From Pyxicephalus adspersus (taxonomy: Eukaryota; Chordata; Amphibia; Anura; Pyxicephalidae), in the NCBI RefSeq assembly GCF_032062135.1, contig NC_092859.1, positions 129,186,140 through 129,250,139 of the forward strand: a stretch of 64,000 nucleotides of DNA, written 5' to 3'. The notes under the pieces were generated by a model that ran no database searches, had not been told where the DNA came from, and saw only the letters and a list, made by a program, of their open reading frames with translations. This document shows, one piece after another, positions 12,401 through 23,345 of the stretch. Numbering within the stretch: position 1 is the stretch's first letter; every line of letters starts with the position of its first letter. The position numbers were made by a program, and so were the translations under genes.

Positions 12401-15400
12401 GCCAATGATCTATTTGGCTACCTATAAATATGGCAATCTTTTCCACTGAACAACAATGTAGGAGGTATTCATCCCATTGGCCACCAAGCTAATGTACCAT
12501 AAACTGGGCATATCATAATAATTGGCAGGGGCTCATCTTATTTCCTTCCTCTGTGGCCCTTTGATTTTCCTGCCTTCAGCCCCTCCTATTCAGTCTGAAA
12601 TAATTGACATCCATGTATGGATGTAAGAGGGGTTTTTGTGATATATTCCCCAATTTCGCTTGATAACATCTGTGAAAATATTTCTGATTGACGGGTTATT
12701 TGGTTCTACTGGTCTTTTATGCTCCTACCGTGCAATGATTTTATGGCTTACCTGTTAATTTTGACATTGGAGGTAGATATCCTTTATAGATACAATAGAG
12801 TTCAGGAGTAATTGTTTTATTTTACTGAAAACCCTTTCTTTCTGTTTCATCTTTTATTTGGGTGTTTTATTCTGTTTTTCACATTGTCATTTTATGTCTC
12901 TATCTATGTATATCTTGTCCTAGTTACCTATGTATCTTTTTTATTGTTTTGTTGTATTTTGTTGATAAAATATAAATACTCTTTTAAACAAAGAAACACC
13001 TTCATTGTGTTACATTAGAAGGCTGGTGGCCAGATTTCACTGCCTGTGATGTGAGTTTCAGAATTATTTTTTTCACAATGCTTATGATGGCTTATTTTAA
13101 AAATTCTTTTACTATGTGTTCAAATTCTGTAAACAAATTTAGCATACATCACATAGGCACAAATAAATTCGATAGGCTATAAATGGTCAAAATATTTTTT
13201 TAGTTTTGGATGATACATGGTATGCATTCATTTCAGTCCCCACTGTTACCAGGACTAGTATTCCAATAGGGACACCTGTTCTGGTGAAAACTAAAGCTGC
13301 GTACACACTTGCAATTTTTGTCGTTGGAAAGGATCTTTCACAATCCTTTCCAACGACAAGGGAGTGCACGATACATGAACGGTGCTGTACATACAGCACC
13401 GTTCATGCTCTATGGAGAGGGGAGAGCGACGGAGCGGCACCCTGCTGCGCGCTCTTCCCTTCCCTTTCATTAGGATCGGCTGTCGTCCATCGTCCGTGGA
13501 TCCGGCAGGTCGGTCGTCCGGACGATGGACGACACCGACTGTACACACGGCAGATTTTCGCCCGATAATTGGCCGATGCCGATTATCGGGCGGTAAAAAT
13601 CTGACGTGTGTACGTAGCTTAAGAGGCAAACTTTCTTTATTGTGAATACGTTTATTCTCTGTTCCTGTTCTATCTTTAGAAAAGGAAATTAATAGATAAA
13701 AAAAAATTAAAAAAAAATACAAAAACTTTCCTGAAAAAAGGCAGGTCCTCAAGCATTGTATTGGTGTCTGTGTTCCTGCTGCAGATAATGGGTCTGATAT
13801 GTTAAAGCTCTCCAAGGCTGGTGAAAATACACTTTCATCAGTGAAGCTGGGTGATCCAGCAAACCTGGAATGGATTTCCTAAAAGTCATTGACTATTTCT
13901 AAGCAAATGTTTGCAATTCTGGACCAGAAACACTTTTTCATTGTGAACCTGGGTGATCTGATCCAGAATTGAAAACATTTGCTAACAAATAGCAAATGAC
14001 TTTTGGGAAAACTATTCCAGGTTTGCCAGATCACCCAGGTTCACTGATTAAAGTGTTTCCTGACCAGCCTTGAAGAGCTTTAATAAATCAGGCCCAATGT
14101 TTTTGCCCTCATCTATGGTTCAGAAGGTGACTAAGGCAAATATTCATGAGAAATCTTTGTAATGGAGATAGTTTGGAAAGATAGAAACCTCTTCAGGCTG
14201 CATTCTTCCCTGTTACTCTCTTGGGCTGATTTTCTAATACCTTATGTTCCAAAGATAAAAGTTACAATGATTTGTCTGATTTTTAGATGGCGAACATTTG
14301 TAATTCAAGTGATACCGTTTATTGGCTCCAAAATGGCTCCCTAAATACCCTAAATGGCTTCACAGAATGGAATAACAATGATATTAATAAAACCCCAGTT
14401 GTCTATCTGTATATTGATCTGTATATCTGCTAGCTTTACATTTTAAAAAGAAATTAAAAGCTGTACACTAAACAACTAACTACAATTACTTCATTACTTA
14501 CCAGACCAAGATTTAGGAGCTTGGATACAATCTTATCAAATACCCCTCTGTCATTTTCTTCATAAATTTTCCATGCAATCTTCTGAACAATATCTTCTGC
14601 AGTTAATGGGGTTCCATCTAATTGGTGGAGACCATCGGGATCATCTAAGGGAATACATGAAATTATAATCTATGCTACAGTCTGTTCCCTGGTTATAAAT
14701 ACCAATTAGATCAGAGCAAATGATGGTAAATTAGTACATGATTATGACATGATTCAAGCTTTTGCATCACACCATTAGGCACAATCCGTTCATTTGTTTC
14801 ATTGAAGTAAAAGTAAAAATATTGGAGCAAAAAAAGAATAAGCTTCAGATTTGTGTATGACATATGCAAAGTACTGACTTGAGAAAAAAACATGCAAACA
14901 TTAAACACTGTCATTAAATGTTAATCTAAAAACAAACTTCAAAGCTTGGTAAACTGCTGTAAAAAAATATTTTACATTTCCTTAAACTTTAAATTATTCT
15001 TACTAGAAGCCAGCATATAAATGTACACTTTACAGTTGTGATACAACATACACTGTATTATGCTCATTACAATAATTAAAATATGTCTACAAACAACTGC
15101 AGATATTAAACCATTGGGAATTAAATCTCCCACAATACTATAAAATAATAATTAAATGGGAAGTACCTTATGCATAATATTCTTTCTAATTTTATATATT
15201 ACCAAATTGGGGAAAATATGATTAATTATTTAACATTAAGTAATGGTGTCAGAACCAAAGGGCTTACATTTCTAAGTTGTCTAGGGATTACAATGGTCTT
15301 CAAGCACAGAATATCAATTTTTCCTTTTAACAAGAATTTTCTAATATTAAATAGCAAACTGGTTCCTGCATATCAGATAACTGAGCAATTATTGATGCAG

Positions 15401-18400
15401 CATCCAATAACCTTCATCACAGAATATACACAAAAGTGTTCTCTAATATGTCAGTTGTGAGTTTCAGAACTGATAACATAAAACTAAAAGAACATCAAAA
15501 TCATAGCAAAAAATCAACAAAAAATGAATAAAAATGTAAAAATAGTAACCCTATACTCACATAATCCTACTATTTGACTTTAAACTACTTAAAATTGTCG
15601 TAACCCTTTTTAAACCTTTGGCTCCATATAGTATTTCACTTTCCTTTTATATTATATTACTAGCATGTACAATAATATTCAGATATTTTGGCACTCTGTG
15701 GTCTTTATTTTAGCCTTTTGTTACTAAACCACTCTCTCAATATATGTTATGATTTGCACCTATTATAATTGTTTATATTTATAAATTTAATACGCGTCTG
15801 TTGTGTTGTTTTAAAAGTTTTCAGGGTTTTATTTATATCTTATATTGTGGTATGTCTAGTCAAGTCTCTACCCTCCCCTGAGAAAGCCATACGCGATAGG
15901 CGTCGGAAAAATCAGAAGACCCTAATTTTCCCAAAGCTTTCTGTGAATCCTTTGGATATATATTGTGTATTTAGTTGTATTTTGAGTTGTTTCACACTTG
16001 TTTGCTCATCAGTAGCTCAGTTAAGTTATGTTTAGCCTAATATGATATCCTTCACTTTTTTAACCTATTTGTTTGTTGCAACAAAAAAGCTTTTTTTCTT
16101 CTCTTTCTATAAATTACTGATTACAAAATGTATGCTATGATAAAAATACCTTCATCTTTATAATCCAGTCCACTTTTGGTGGAGTCAAAATACTCCACTG
16201 GCTTCAGGCTCTTTGTTGAGTCTGCATCAGCGGTGGTGGTCCTTTGGCCAGCAGACGTACTTATTACTCCACCACTTCTTTTCACATTCTTCTCTTTCTC
16301 AGCCAGTGACATCAAGAAGCTCAAGTCATCCACAAGAGAATCATTTTTAGTTTCTACAAAAGACAACATATTTTAAATGTAGTATTTTTTATTGTATAGC
16401 AATAAAACTGCTTCTCCAAGGTTATTGTGACTTACCTGTGCTTGCACCTCTGCTCACTGTGTCAGCCTCAGCAATCTTTTATAGGGAAAGGAGATTGAAA
16501 AACAGATGACTATCATTTTACTTTTTTCTCATAAGCATTTTGCATTGTGACTTGTGCTTTAATCTAAATCGATTTCAAGAAAAATGTGCTGTAGTCTCAT
16601 TTATATATTTTACGTATTTAAAAGTGAGATAAAGAAAGCAATGGTTTGCAGAAATGCATAGCCACAAACCAAATCAGGTGTCTAACAAGGTTGATTTAAT
16701 ATCAAAATGTAAATCCCATAGCCTCTGTGTACATGATGCTGTAAGATAATATCCATCATTTGATCTATGTGTATCTAATGTTGGAACATAATCTCCATAT
16801 TGTACCCTATGTATACCAAATGTAATGTATTACATGTATCATACCCTCTGTGTACATGATGCTGTAAGATAATATCCAATGTATGCTCTATGTGTTCCTA
16901 ATGTTGTAACATAGTATCCATGTTCATACCCAAGTGTACCTAACATAATACCCATATCATATCTATGTGTACATATCTATGAAATATAACCCCTATACCA
17001 TAATCTTTGTGCATATAATCTAACACAATTGACATACTATACCATATGTGTACATAATGCTGTAACATAATCCCAATATCATACACTATGGGTGCATACT
17101 GGTATAGGCACAAACCCTATACCTTAAGCTAGGTACACACTTGAAATAATTATTGTTAGAAAAGGAACGACTAACAATTATTTTGAACGATCGTATTTTG
17201 CACAATTCTGTACATGCTGTAATGATACGATTGTTTAAATATAATCCACCAATAGTGTACACACGCTAGGTACAATCGTTTGAACAATGCGGGAAGTGAC
17301 ATGTAAAGGAGAAAGTGTACTGCAGAACAATCCACGATCACTGAATGACTGTACACACAATAGGTAGTGAACGCTCGTCGCTTAATCAGATCCGCCGAGA
17401 CAGTCGTTCGTTTCCAGCGACAATCCTCGTTTGTCGGCAGTTTGTGCACTTTTTTTGTTAACGATTATCAGACAATCGGTTGTTAGTCGTTCGTTTCCAA
17501 CAATAATTATTGCACATGTGTACACAGCTTTACCCTAGCCATACGTAATGTAATGTAATAACATAAACCCCATACCTTACCCTAGCCATACATAATGTCA
17601 TACCATAAACCAAATACCATATATCCTATATATACATAAGGTTGTAATATAAACCCCATAGTGTACTATTTATATATGCCCGGGTATACCATGTTTTATG
17701 TTATACCATAAAACGCACATTTTAATTTTTGTACCAACCAATAAGGTTTTATCTCCTTTATATAGATCACACATAGAATTTACACTTACCATATCTGATA
17801 TCCCAGGAAAAAGCATAGTCACCAATTACGTTTATTTTGCATCTACAACACATTTGTGAGGATCACATTTGTATGAACATATTGAAATAATTAATTTCAT
17901 AATACTTGTAGCACTCAGTCTATATCTATGAACAAACTGGACACAATCTATTTTACCGTGTTTAGTAAATATTCTATACATATGCCCTGACAATATTCTA
18001 TTGATCAGAAATGAGTCAAATCATAGAGTCATATGTAGACACACGTCACTTTACCTGCTCTTCCAGGGGTCTTTCTACACTTAGTTCTCTATTATGAAGA
18101 GCTTTGTCTAGGAAGAAGAAAAAGTCAGAACGGATAGTTAGTACACAAGATATAAAAAAGGCTTTGTTTTTTAATTAACAAATACATTATGTTGTTAATT
18201 AAAATGTTAATCAAGTACTGTGCTTTATATGAAATGTTATTTCTTTAAGAGTAGGTTGTGGAGAAACATGTCTAATCGGATTATTTTAATCTGGGGATTA
18301 GAAGGGAAAATCTCTGCTGGCCTCTCATCATAGCCATCCTGCACTGCAACCCTTCTATTACAGACTAATGTATAACATCAAAGTATAATAGCAAATCAGT

Positions 18401-20170
18401 TATTGTATACGTATTTCCTGCACTGCAACCCTTCATTGACAGACTAATGTATAACATCACTGAATCCTCTTATTACAAAGTAATATATACCAATGATGTA
18501 TAATATAAAATATACTTATATCCAGCATTGCATCCTCCTATTATAAAGTAATGTACAACAATACAGTGATTTCTGTGCATATGCAACTTATACTGCATCC
18601 TTCTATTACAAACTAATGTATAACATGAATGTAGAATTTTAATTCATTTACTGTAAATCTACATCCTCCTATAACAAATGTATGTATTCCAATGTTTAAC
18701 AGTAAATTAATTGCTATCTATGTACATTCAGCGCTGCATCCTTTTATAATAAACTAATGTACAACAATGTTTATTAGTACATAGGTTACTATATATCTTC
18801 ATCATGCACTGCATCTTCCTATTTAATACTAACATATGACATAAATGTATAAGAAAACATTGGTTGCTGTATATCTCCAGCGCTCTGTTCCCTTATCACA
18901 AACTAGTGTATAACATAGATATATAATAGTATATTAGTTACTCTATAACTACATCCAGCACTGCACCTTCTTATAATAAACAAATGAGTAAAAATGTATA
19001 ATAGTATGTTTTTTGCTTTCAATGCACTGCATTCCCCTATTACATATTAATGTATAACAAAAATGTATATCAGTAAATAAATTACAGTATATCCACATTC
19101 TGCAATGTATGCTTCTTTAATAAAATAATGTATAATAAAAATGTATAATAGTAAATTAGTTCTTGCATATCTACATTCTGCACTGCATCCTCCTATAGTA
19201 TACTACGGTACAACAGTGTATAATAAATAGTACATGGGTTGCTGTACATCCTGCACTACATCTTCTTATTACAAACTAATGTATAATAGTAAAACAATTC
19301 CAGTATATCTAATTTCTGCACTGCATCCTTTTATAATAATCTAATATATAATATTTAATAATAGTGAATCTGGTATTATATACCAGTACTGTAGCTTCCT
19401 ATTTTAAACCACTGTATAAGTGAAAATTGATTGCTAGTCTCTTCACTGCACCCGCTTATTATTATAAATAATATATATCAGTGTATGATGGTTAATGAAT
19501 AGCTGTCTATGTACATTCAGCACAGCATCTTATTATAAAACATAAATATATACCAGTATAATAATTGCTATATGTCACATCCAGCACTGAATCCTTACTA
19601 TTACAAACTAATATAAAATATATCAGTACATTGAATGCTATATATCTGTATTGTGCACTGATGATTAATACAAATGTGTAACAATGTATAATAGTAATGG
19701 ATTGTTGCCTATGTACATCCCACACTGCATCGCTTTATTCTAATTAACAAATAATAAATATAGAAAATACAGAAATGTGTTCCAGTGCATTGAATGCTAT
19801 ATATATATATATATATATAAATAAATATAAACATGTATAAATACATAAATATATTCTACACTGCATCTGAATATTAGAAACTAATATATAACAATTATTA
19901 TAGTGAATAGATTACTTTGTATTTACATCCAGCACTATGATCTCTTATGATAATCTAATATATAAATTAATATTTTGTTATATATGAAACATTTGTATTA
20001 GATGTATTAATAATATGTATCCTGAAATAATCCCTGCATCCTCCAGCATTGGCCCCTATATATATCCATATTCTGCCCTCACCTTGGGTGCTGTCTGGTT
20101 TGGGGAATCCCTGCACACAGCTGATTGCCCCCAGCAGGGCAGTGAGGACACAGACAGATTTAGGATCCAT
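6332..20170 (-). CDS. SCG3: Secretogranin III gene, 5' eight coding exons (partial)
   Basis: SCG3 is a granin of the regulated secretory pathway. It binds cholesterol-rich granule membrane and chromogranin A and helps sort cargo into dense-core granules (known for the family). Eight exons on the minus strand give about 324 codons of a protein that is about 468 residues in human. They match human SCG3 in order: a signal peptide before [61 protein letters not shown] and [20 protein letters not shown]. All splice borders are GT/AG and the phases join without a frameshift. Dibasic sites (VKR before SGG, LERRDG) resemble granin cleavage sites. The remaining exons, with the conserved C-terminal acidic and helical part, were not found between 1 and 6331 and presumably lie off the left edge. 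The gene looks intact as far as it goes. Confidence 0.95.
6681..7004. mobile_element. hAT MITE with exact 8-bp target duplication
   Basis: This 324-bp element starts CAGGGGTCAGCAAACTTT and ends GAGTTTGCCTACCCCTG. It is flanked on both sides by GTCTAGGT (6673-6680 and 7005-7012), an exact hAT-type duplication. The GC-rich interior is shared with 34725-34919. It lies in the SCG3 intron between exons 7 and 8. Confidence 0.88.
7349..7514 (-). CDS. SCG3: SCG3 exon 7
   Basis: This 166-bp exon encodes [12 protein letters not shown], then NLERRDG (a dibasic site also present in human as GLERRTK), then [20 protein letters not shown]. The acceptor is AATTAAG and the donor GTATAT. It ends in phase 1. 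Confidence 0.94.
8109..8319. mobile_element. Near-perfect fold-back MITE
   Basis: The outer 39 bases of each arm are exact reverse complements (left from CCTGATTTATTAAAGCTC at 8109, right ending at 8319). The match continues through CATCAGTGAAGCTGGGTGAT with few changes, so almost the whole element forms a hairpin. Relatives are at 13790-14092 and 45298-45627. It is in the intron between SCG3 exons 6 and 7. Confidence 0.85.
9479..9640 (-). CDS. SCG3: SCG3 exon 6
   Basis: This 162-bp exon, exactly 54 codons, has an ACCAG acceptor. It encodes [20 protein letters not shown], then a hydrophilic, weakly conserved tail ending ENQERRM before a GTAATT donor. The tail is shorter than the corresponding human segment, or the human exon is split differently. 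Confidence 0.9.
9641..12184. other. SCG3 intron 5, left part
   Basis: Mostly unique AT-rich DNA. Reading frames at 9807-10143 and 10351-10560 have no recognised motif. 10775-11090 has words like GGGGTTCCTTGAG that may be a very old copy of the 23101 repeat. Confidence 0.5.
12185..12420 (-). repeat. Interspersed repeat, family of 23101 and 23932
   Basis: Read on the minus strand, TGACCTGAGAGGCACAAATT, then ACCCAATACTAAAGGAAC, matches 24126-24175 (GAGCTGAGAGGCACAAATTA). It is a noncoding family with at least three copies here and no recognised class. Confidence 0.55.
13295..13619. mobile_element. Harbinger-type MITE with TAA duplication
   Basis: This 325-bp element has ends AGCTGCGTACACAC and GTGTGTACGTAGCT. 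It is flanked by TAA at 13292-13294 and 13620-13622, the 3-bp TWA duplication of PIF/Harbinger elements. It contains inner palindromes, for example around GGTGCTGTACATACAGCACC (13381-13400). The long overlapping reading frames here are by-products of its GC-rich, palindromic sequence. Confidence 0.8.
13790..14092. mobile_element. Fold-back MITE, older copy
   Basis: It is related to 8109-8319: left TTAAAGCTCTCCAAGGCTGG, right GAGCTTTAATAAATCAGGCC. The core pairs ACCTGGAATGG-type and CCAGGTTTGCC-type segments. Arms are more diverged and about 90 bp longer in total. Confidence 0.75.
14502..14644 (-). CDS. SCG3: SCG3 exon 5
   Basis: This 143-bp exon is the most conserved one in the window. It encodes [20 protein letters not shown], then a helical stretch with [19 protein letters not shown] and NLGL. 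It has a TTAG acceptor and a GTAAGT donor and ends in phase 0. Confidence 0.96.
14645..16149. other. SCG3 intron 4
   Basis: AT-rich, no defined repeat apart from a probable old repeat trace at 15880-15915 (CCCTGAGAAAGCCATACGCG). No missed exon seen. Confidence 0.5.
16150..16353 (-). CDS. SCG3: SCG3 exon 4
   Basis: This 204-bp exon has a TTGTAG acceptor and a GTATTT donor. It encodes a variable segment with [14 protein letters not shown] and then the conserved [24 protein letters not shown] (written here as two adjoining motifs, DSTKS and FDSTKSGLD). KR in NVKRSGG is a candidate convertase site. Human has [21 protein letters not shown] at this place, so identity is clear at the 3' end. Confidence 0.93.
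16436..16475 (-). CDS. SCG3: SCG3 exon 3
   Basis: This short 40-bp exon encodes [13 protein letters not shown] and then a split codon, with an AAAAG acceptor and a GTAAGT donor. It follows exon 2 in frame (EEQ-IAEA, as in human NEQ-IAEA). It is separated from exon 4 by only 82 bp. The sequence after IAEA is poorly conserved, as granins usually are here. Confidence 0.85.
16690..17692. repeat. AT-rich minisatellite in SCG3 intron 2, split by a MITE
   Basis: Degenerate units such as GTACATGATGCTGTAAGATA and ATATCC recur at 16730 and 16851, with weaker copies (CATAATGCTGTAACATAAT at 17050) up to 17120. They resume after the MITE as CATACGTAATGTAATG-type units (17533-17692). It is noncoding. Confidence 0.7.
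17127..17529. mobile_element. Harbinger-type MITE with TTA duplication
   Basis: This 403-bp element has ends AGCTAGGTACACAC and GTGTACACAGCT, with TTA at 17124-17126 and 17530-17532. Ends and duplication size match the element at 13295-13619. It is inserted inside the minisatellite. Confidence 0.8.
18055..18107 (-). CDS. SCG3: SCG3 exon 2
   Basis: This 53-bp exon has a CTAG acceptor and a GTAAAG donor and encodes [18 protein letters not shown], close to human DKSLHNRELSAERPLNEQ. It completes the split codon from exon 1 and ends in phase 0. It lies between the two AT-rich minisatellite fields of the first introns. Confidence 0.93.
18330..19990. repeat. AT-rich minisatellite field in SCG3 intron 1
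   Basis: About 1.65 kb of roughly 70-90-bp degenerate units is built from CTGCACTGCATCC, TATTACAAACTAATGTATAA and AATGTATAATAGTAAATTAG, repeated some 18-20 times. It also contains a (TA)n run at 19799-19818. It ends about 90 bp from SCG3 exon 1. Confidence 0.8.
20083..20170 (-). CDS. SCG3: SCG3 exon 1 (signal peptide)
   Basis: The exon starts at the ATG whose complement is 20168-20170 and ends before a GTGAGG donor (complement of 20077-20082). It encodes MDPKSVC followed by a hydrophobic stretch and CVQG, then mature FPKPDSTQ. Signal-peptide cleavage is expected just before FPKP, as in mammals. It ends in phase 1. The signal peptide differs from the human one while the mature N-terminus is conserved, which supports this start. 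Confidence 0.92.
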
Positions 20171-20520
20171 GGTCCGGTGCTGGTCAGGCGATGTTATTGT
20201 GGCAGTGATCGGTGCATGGACCGGCGCTGGGATGAGGCTGGCGGAGCTGTCCGGGGCTGTGGTGCTGAACAGTGCGGATTCCCTGTGTGGGTCATCAATG
20301 AGGAGCGCTGATTGATGTGTCCGCTGCACGGCGTCCTGTGTGCGTCACCCGCCCGTCACATGTCCGCACACAGCCGCCCGCCCCCGCCAATACAGCTGTG
20401 CGGCACATGGACACCTGCACTCCACCTATGGCCATGTAAAACCCCCTCTGATTGGAGGATGCCGAGATCTGATTGGGCCAGGAAGACACGCCCATTTCTG
20501 ATGATGCCCCGGACTTACAC
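20171..20520 (-). promoter_or_regulatory. SCG3: SCG3 CpG-rich leader and promoter region
   Basis: About 350 bp upstream of the SCG3 ATG is much richer in G+C and CpG than the flanks, which are AT-rich minisatellite on one side and TCAATCC satellite on the other. It contains TGCGTCACCCGCCCGTCAC, with two GTGAC half-CRE-like words on the minus strand, and a C-rich Sp1-like run near 20380. No TATA box was recognised. The transcription start is not determined. Confidence 0.6.
20243..20269 (-). promoter_or_regulatory. Possible split RE1 (REST/NRSF) site
   Basis: On the plus strand GGAGCTGTCC (20243-20252) is followed after 7 bases by TGGTGCTGAA (20260-20269). The canonical RE1 complement is GGCGCTGTCC, one base, TGGTGCTGAA. 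The right half is perfect, the left half has one mismatch, and the spacer is 6 bp longer. Expanded-gap RE1 sites with wider half-site spacing are known to bind REST. The site is about 75-100 bp upstream of the ATG of a neuroendocrine granin, the kind of gene REST silences elsewhere. Binding is an inference. Confidence 0.5.
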
Positions 20521-20624
20521 ATAGATAGCTATTGGTTCATAGAGGAGAGGGGTGAGGAGGGAATGCTGCTCACTGAGCACATGCTGCCATGTATACTGAG
20601 TGTCACTTACTGCCTTCATACTTC

Positions 20625-22920
20625 ATCAATCCAACACACCAAACCATCAGCCATCCAACTATCACACAATCATGGTCATCAATATATCAGTGATCCAGCC
20701 ATCATCCAGTTATCAAATCTTAAGTAATTCAACCAGCACACTATTATCAATCCATCACACAGTCATCAATCAGCAATCCAACCATCACACACTGATCCAA
20801 TCATTACCCAATTATCCAACTTCTCACATAGGTATCAATCCATCACACAGTCATCAATCAATCAGCGATCCAACAATCACACACTAATCCAATCATTACC
20901 TACTTGTTACACAGTTATCAATCCTTCACACAGTCATCAATCAATCAGCGATCCAACAATCACACACTAATCCAATCATTACCTACTTGTTACACAGTTA
21001 TCAATCCTTCACACAGTTGTGAACCCATCAATGGTCCAACCATCACTGTTGTCAACTCATCACCTAGTTGTCAATCCATCAATGATCAAACCATCACACA
21101 GTCATCCAATCATCACCCAATTATGAAATTATCACACAGTTATCAATCCATTAATGAAACCATCACAGTTATCAATACATCCACAATCCATCCATAACAC
21201 AGTTGTTAATCCTTCACATAATTATGAAACCATCGGGGTATCAAACATCACACAGTTTTTTAATCACGACTTTTATCAACTCATCACACAATATCAATCC
21301 ATCAATGATCAAACCATCACACATTTATAAATCCTTCATAAAGTTATCAAACCATCAGATCCAACTATCATACAATTATCCAACTTGTCACAAAGTTATC
21401 AATCCTTCACACAGACATCAATCCATCAGTTATCAAAGCATCACACGATCATAGTCATCAATCCATCAGTGATCCAATCATCCACAAGTTATTAAACCAG
21501 CAATCAGTTATCAAACCATCAGTGATCCAATCATCACCCACTAATCCAACCATCACCCAATTATCCAACTTGTCACATAGTTATCAATCCATCACACTGT
21601 TGTAAACCCATCAATGACCCAACCATCACGCAATTATTGATCCATCAGTTATTCAACCATCGTTGTTATCAACTCATCACACAGGTATTAATGCATCAAC
21701 AATCCAACCATCACACAGTTATTAACCCTCCAAAAAAATATGAAACCACCAGGGATCCAATCATCACCCAATTATCAAAGAATCACGCAGTTGTCAAACC
21801 TTCAGTGATGCACACAGCTATCTATCCATCACACAGTCATCAGTCCATCAATGATTCAACCATCACACAGTTATCACTACATCCACAATCCAACCATAAC
21901 ACAGTTATCAACTAGGGATGAGCGAAAATGCCTCTGGCATTCTCATGAAAATTTCCTCCAACTTGCAATGGTTCAGCGTAATTTCGGCTAACCGATTTCA
22001 CGAAACCATCAGAGGATCAAGGAAATTATAACAGGAGGATTCACAAAACAAGTATCCCTATTCAAAACCTCTGGTGCTCCCTGATTGGCTGAGGAAAGCT
22101 TTCCTCACCCAATCAGAGAGCACTAGAGGTTTTGAATGGGGAGACTTGTAACCCATTTAGCCTCTAGTGCTGGGAATCGCACACTGATCAGCTCAAACCC
22201 ACAATCTTTTTTTTTTTTATTATTTTTTTTTTTAATTCAAGCTCGATCAGCAAATTTACACCAGCCATTTTCGCTTACAATTTCGGTAAGCAAGAACGGC
22301 CGAACTTGCAGCCAGATCGAGAAAACTCGCTCGCTCATCCCTATTATCAACCCTTCACATAATTATGAAACCATCAGGGTTTCAAACAACACATAGTTAT
22401 TCAATTACAAGTTTTATCAACTCAACACACAATATCAATCCATCAGTGATCCGACCATCACACATTTATAAAACAATTATTGTTATCAACTCATCGCACA
22501 ATTACAAAACCATCAATGATCCAACCATCACACAGTTAAAAATCCTTCATAAATTTATGAAATCTTCAGATCCAACTATCACACAATTATCAATCCATTA
22601 CACAGACATCAATCCACCAGTTATCAAACCATCCACCAGGTATTAAACCAGCAAACAGTTATCAAACCGTCAGTGATCAAACCATCACACACTAATCCAA
22701 TCATCACCCAATTATCCAACTTGTCACATAGTTATCAATCCATCACACAGCTGTAAACCCATCAATGACCCAACCATCACACCGTTATCAATCCATCAGT
22801 GATCCAACCATCATTGTTATCAACTCATCACACAGTAGTTAATGCATCAACAATCCAGCCATCACACAGTTATTCATCCTTTACAAAATTATGAAACCTT
22901 CTGGGATCCAATAATCACCC
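20625..22920. repeat. TCAATCCATCA satellite with higher-order repeat
   Basis: This field of short motifs (ATCACACAGTTATCAATCCA, GATCCAACCATCACAC) lies between SCG3 and AP4E1. An 83-bp block (20844-20926) is directly repeated at 20927-21009. Longer blocks recur about 1.15 kb apart: CCTTCACATAATTATGAAAC at 21213 and 22352, and ACCCATCAATGACCCAACCA near 21605 and 22755. Several apparent reading frames are stop-poor repeat, not genes. Confidence 0.85.
21913..22343. mobile_element. hAT MITE inside the satellite
   Basis: This 431-bp element starts TAGGGATGAGCGA and ends TCGCTCATCCCTA, an exact 13-bp inverted repeat. It is flanked by TTATCAAC at 21905-21912 and 22344-22351. The interior (CTGATTGGCTGAGGAAAG, GCACTAGAGGTT) is related to 24950-25165. 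TTATCAAC is also a satellite word, so the duplication is supported but not unique. Confidence 0.85.
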
Positions 22921-23100
22921 TGCCCAAAAGAGCTTACAATCTAAGATCCCTTATTTTCATTTTCTCAGAGGTAGCATACTATATTAGAAAAATTACATTT
23001 ATCATGTGTTTGAAGCATAAGTTAAAGCGAGTGTGTATGTTAAACTACTCAATAGCTCCCACTCTCAAATCTCTACAATATAAAGATTATTTATTCTATA

Positions 23101-23345
23101 GCAGTGCTTCTTGACCTTTTAAACATGGGGAAACCCCTTGTTATAACTTTCTAGTCCCCAGAGAACCCCTTCTATAGTTACTATATCCACAGCTCATAGT
23201 ATATTAGTGTGGTGGTCTGTGGGAAGGATGTCACCATTACAGATAGCCAGAAAGGTGACTGCTATCACTTACAATGATCTGAGAGAAACATATTTCCCCC
23301 AGCTAAAGGAACCCCTGACAACCTCTGGAAGAATATCTGAGAAGG
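23101..23345 (+). repeat. Interspersed repeat, AGTGCTTCTTGACC family
   Basis: GCAGTGCTTCTTGACCTTTT, then AACATGGGGAAACCCC, ATATCCACAGCTCATAGTAT and a GAACCCCTGACAACCTCTGG end align with 23932-24195. It is noncoding and resembles a nonautonomous DNA element. Confidence 0.6.

Noticed and set aside
13206..13815. 120-174-residue frames on both strands
   Set aside because: They coincide with the GC-rich palindromic Harbinger-type MITE.
20015..20524. Open frames on both strands around the SCG3 first exon
   Set aside because: Shadows of exon 1 and of the CpG-rich leader; only the SCG3 reading has homology and splice sites.
20473..22646. Several 80-98-residue frames in tandem
   Set aside because: Stop-poor satellite sequence; different blocks are open in different frames.
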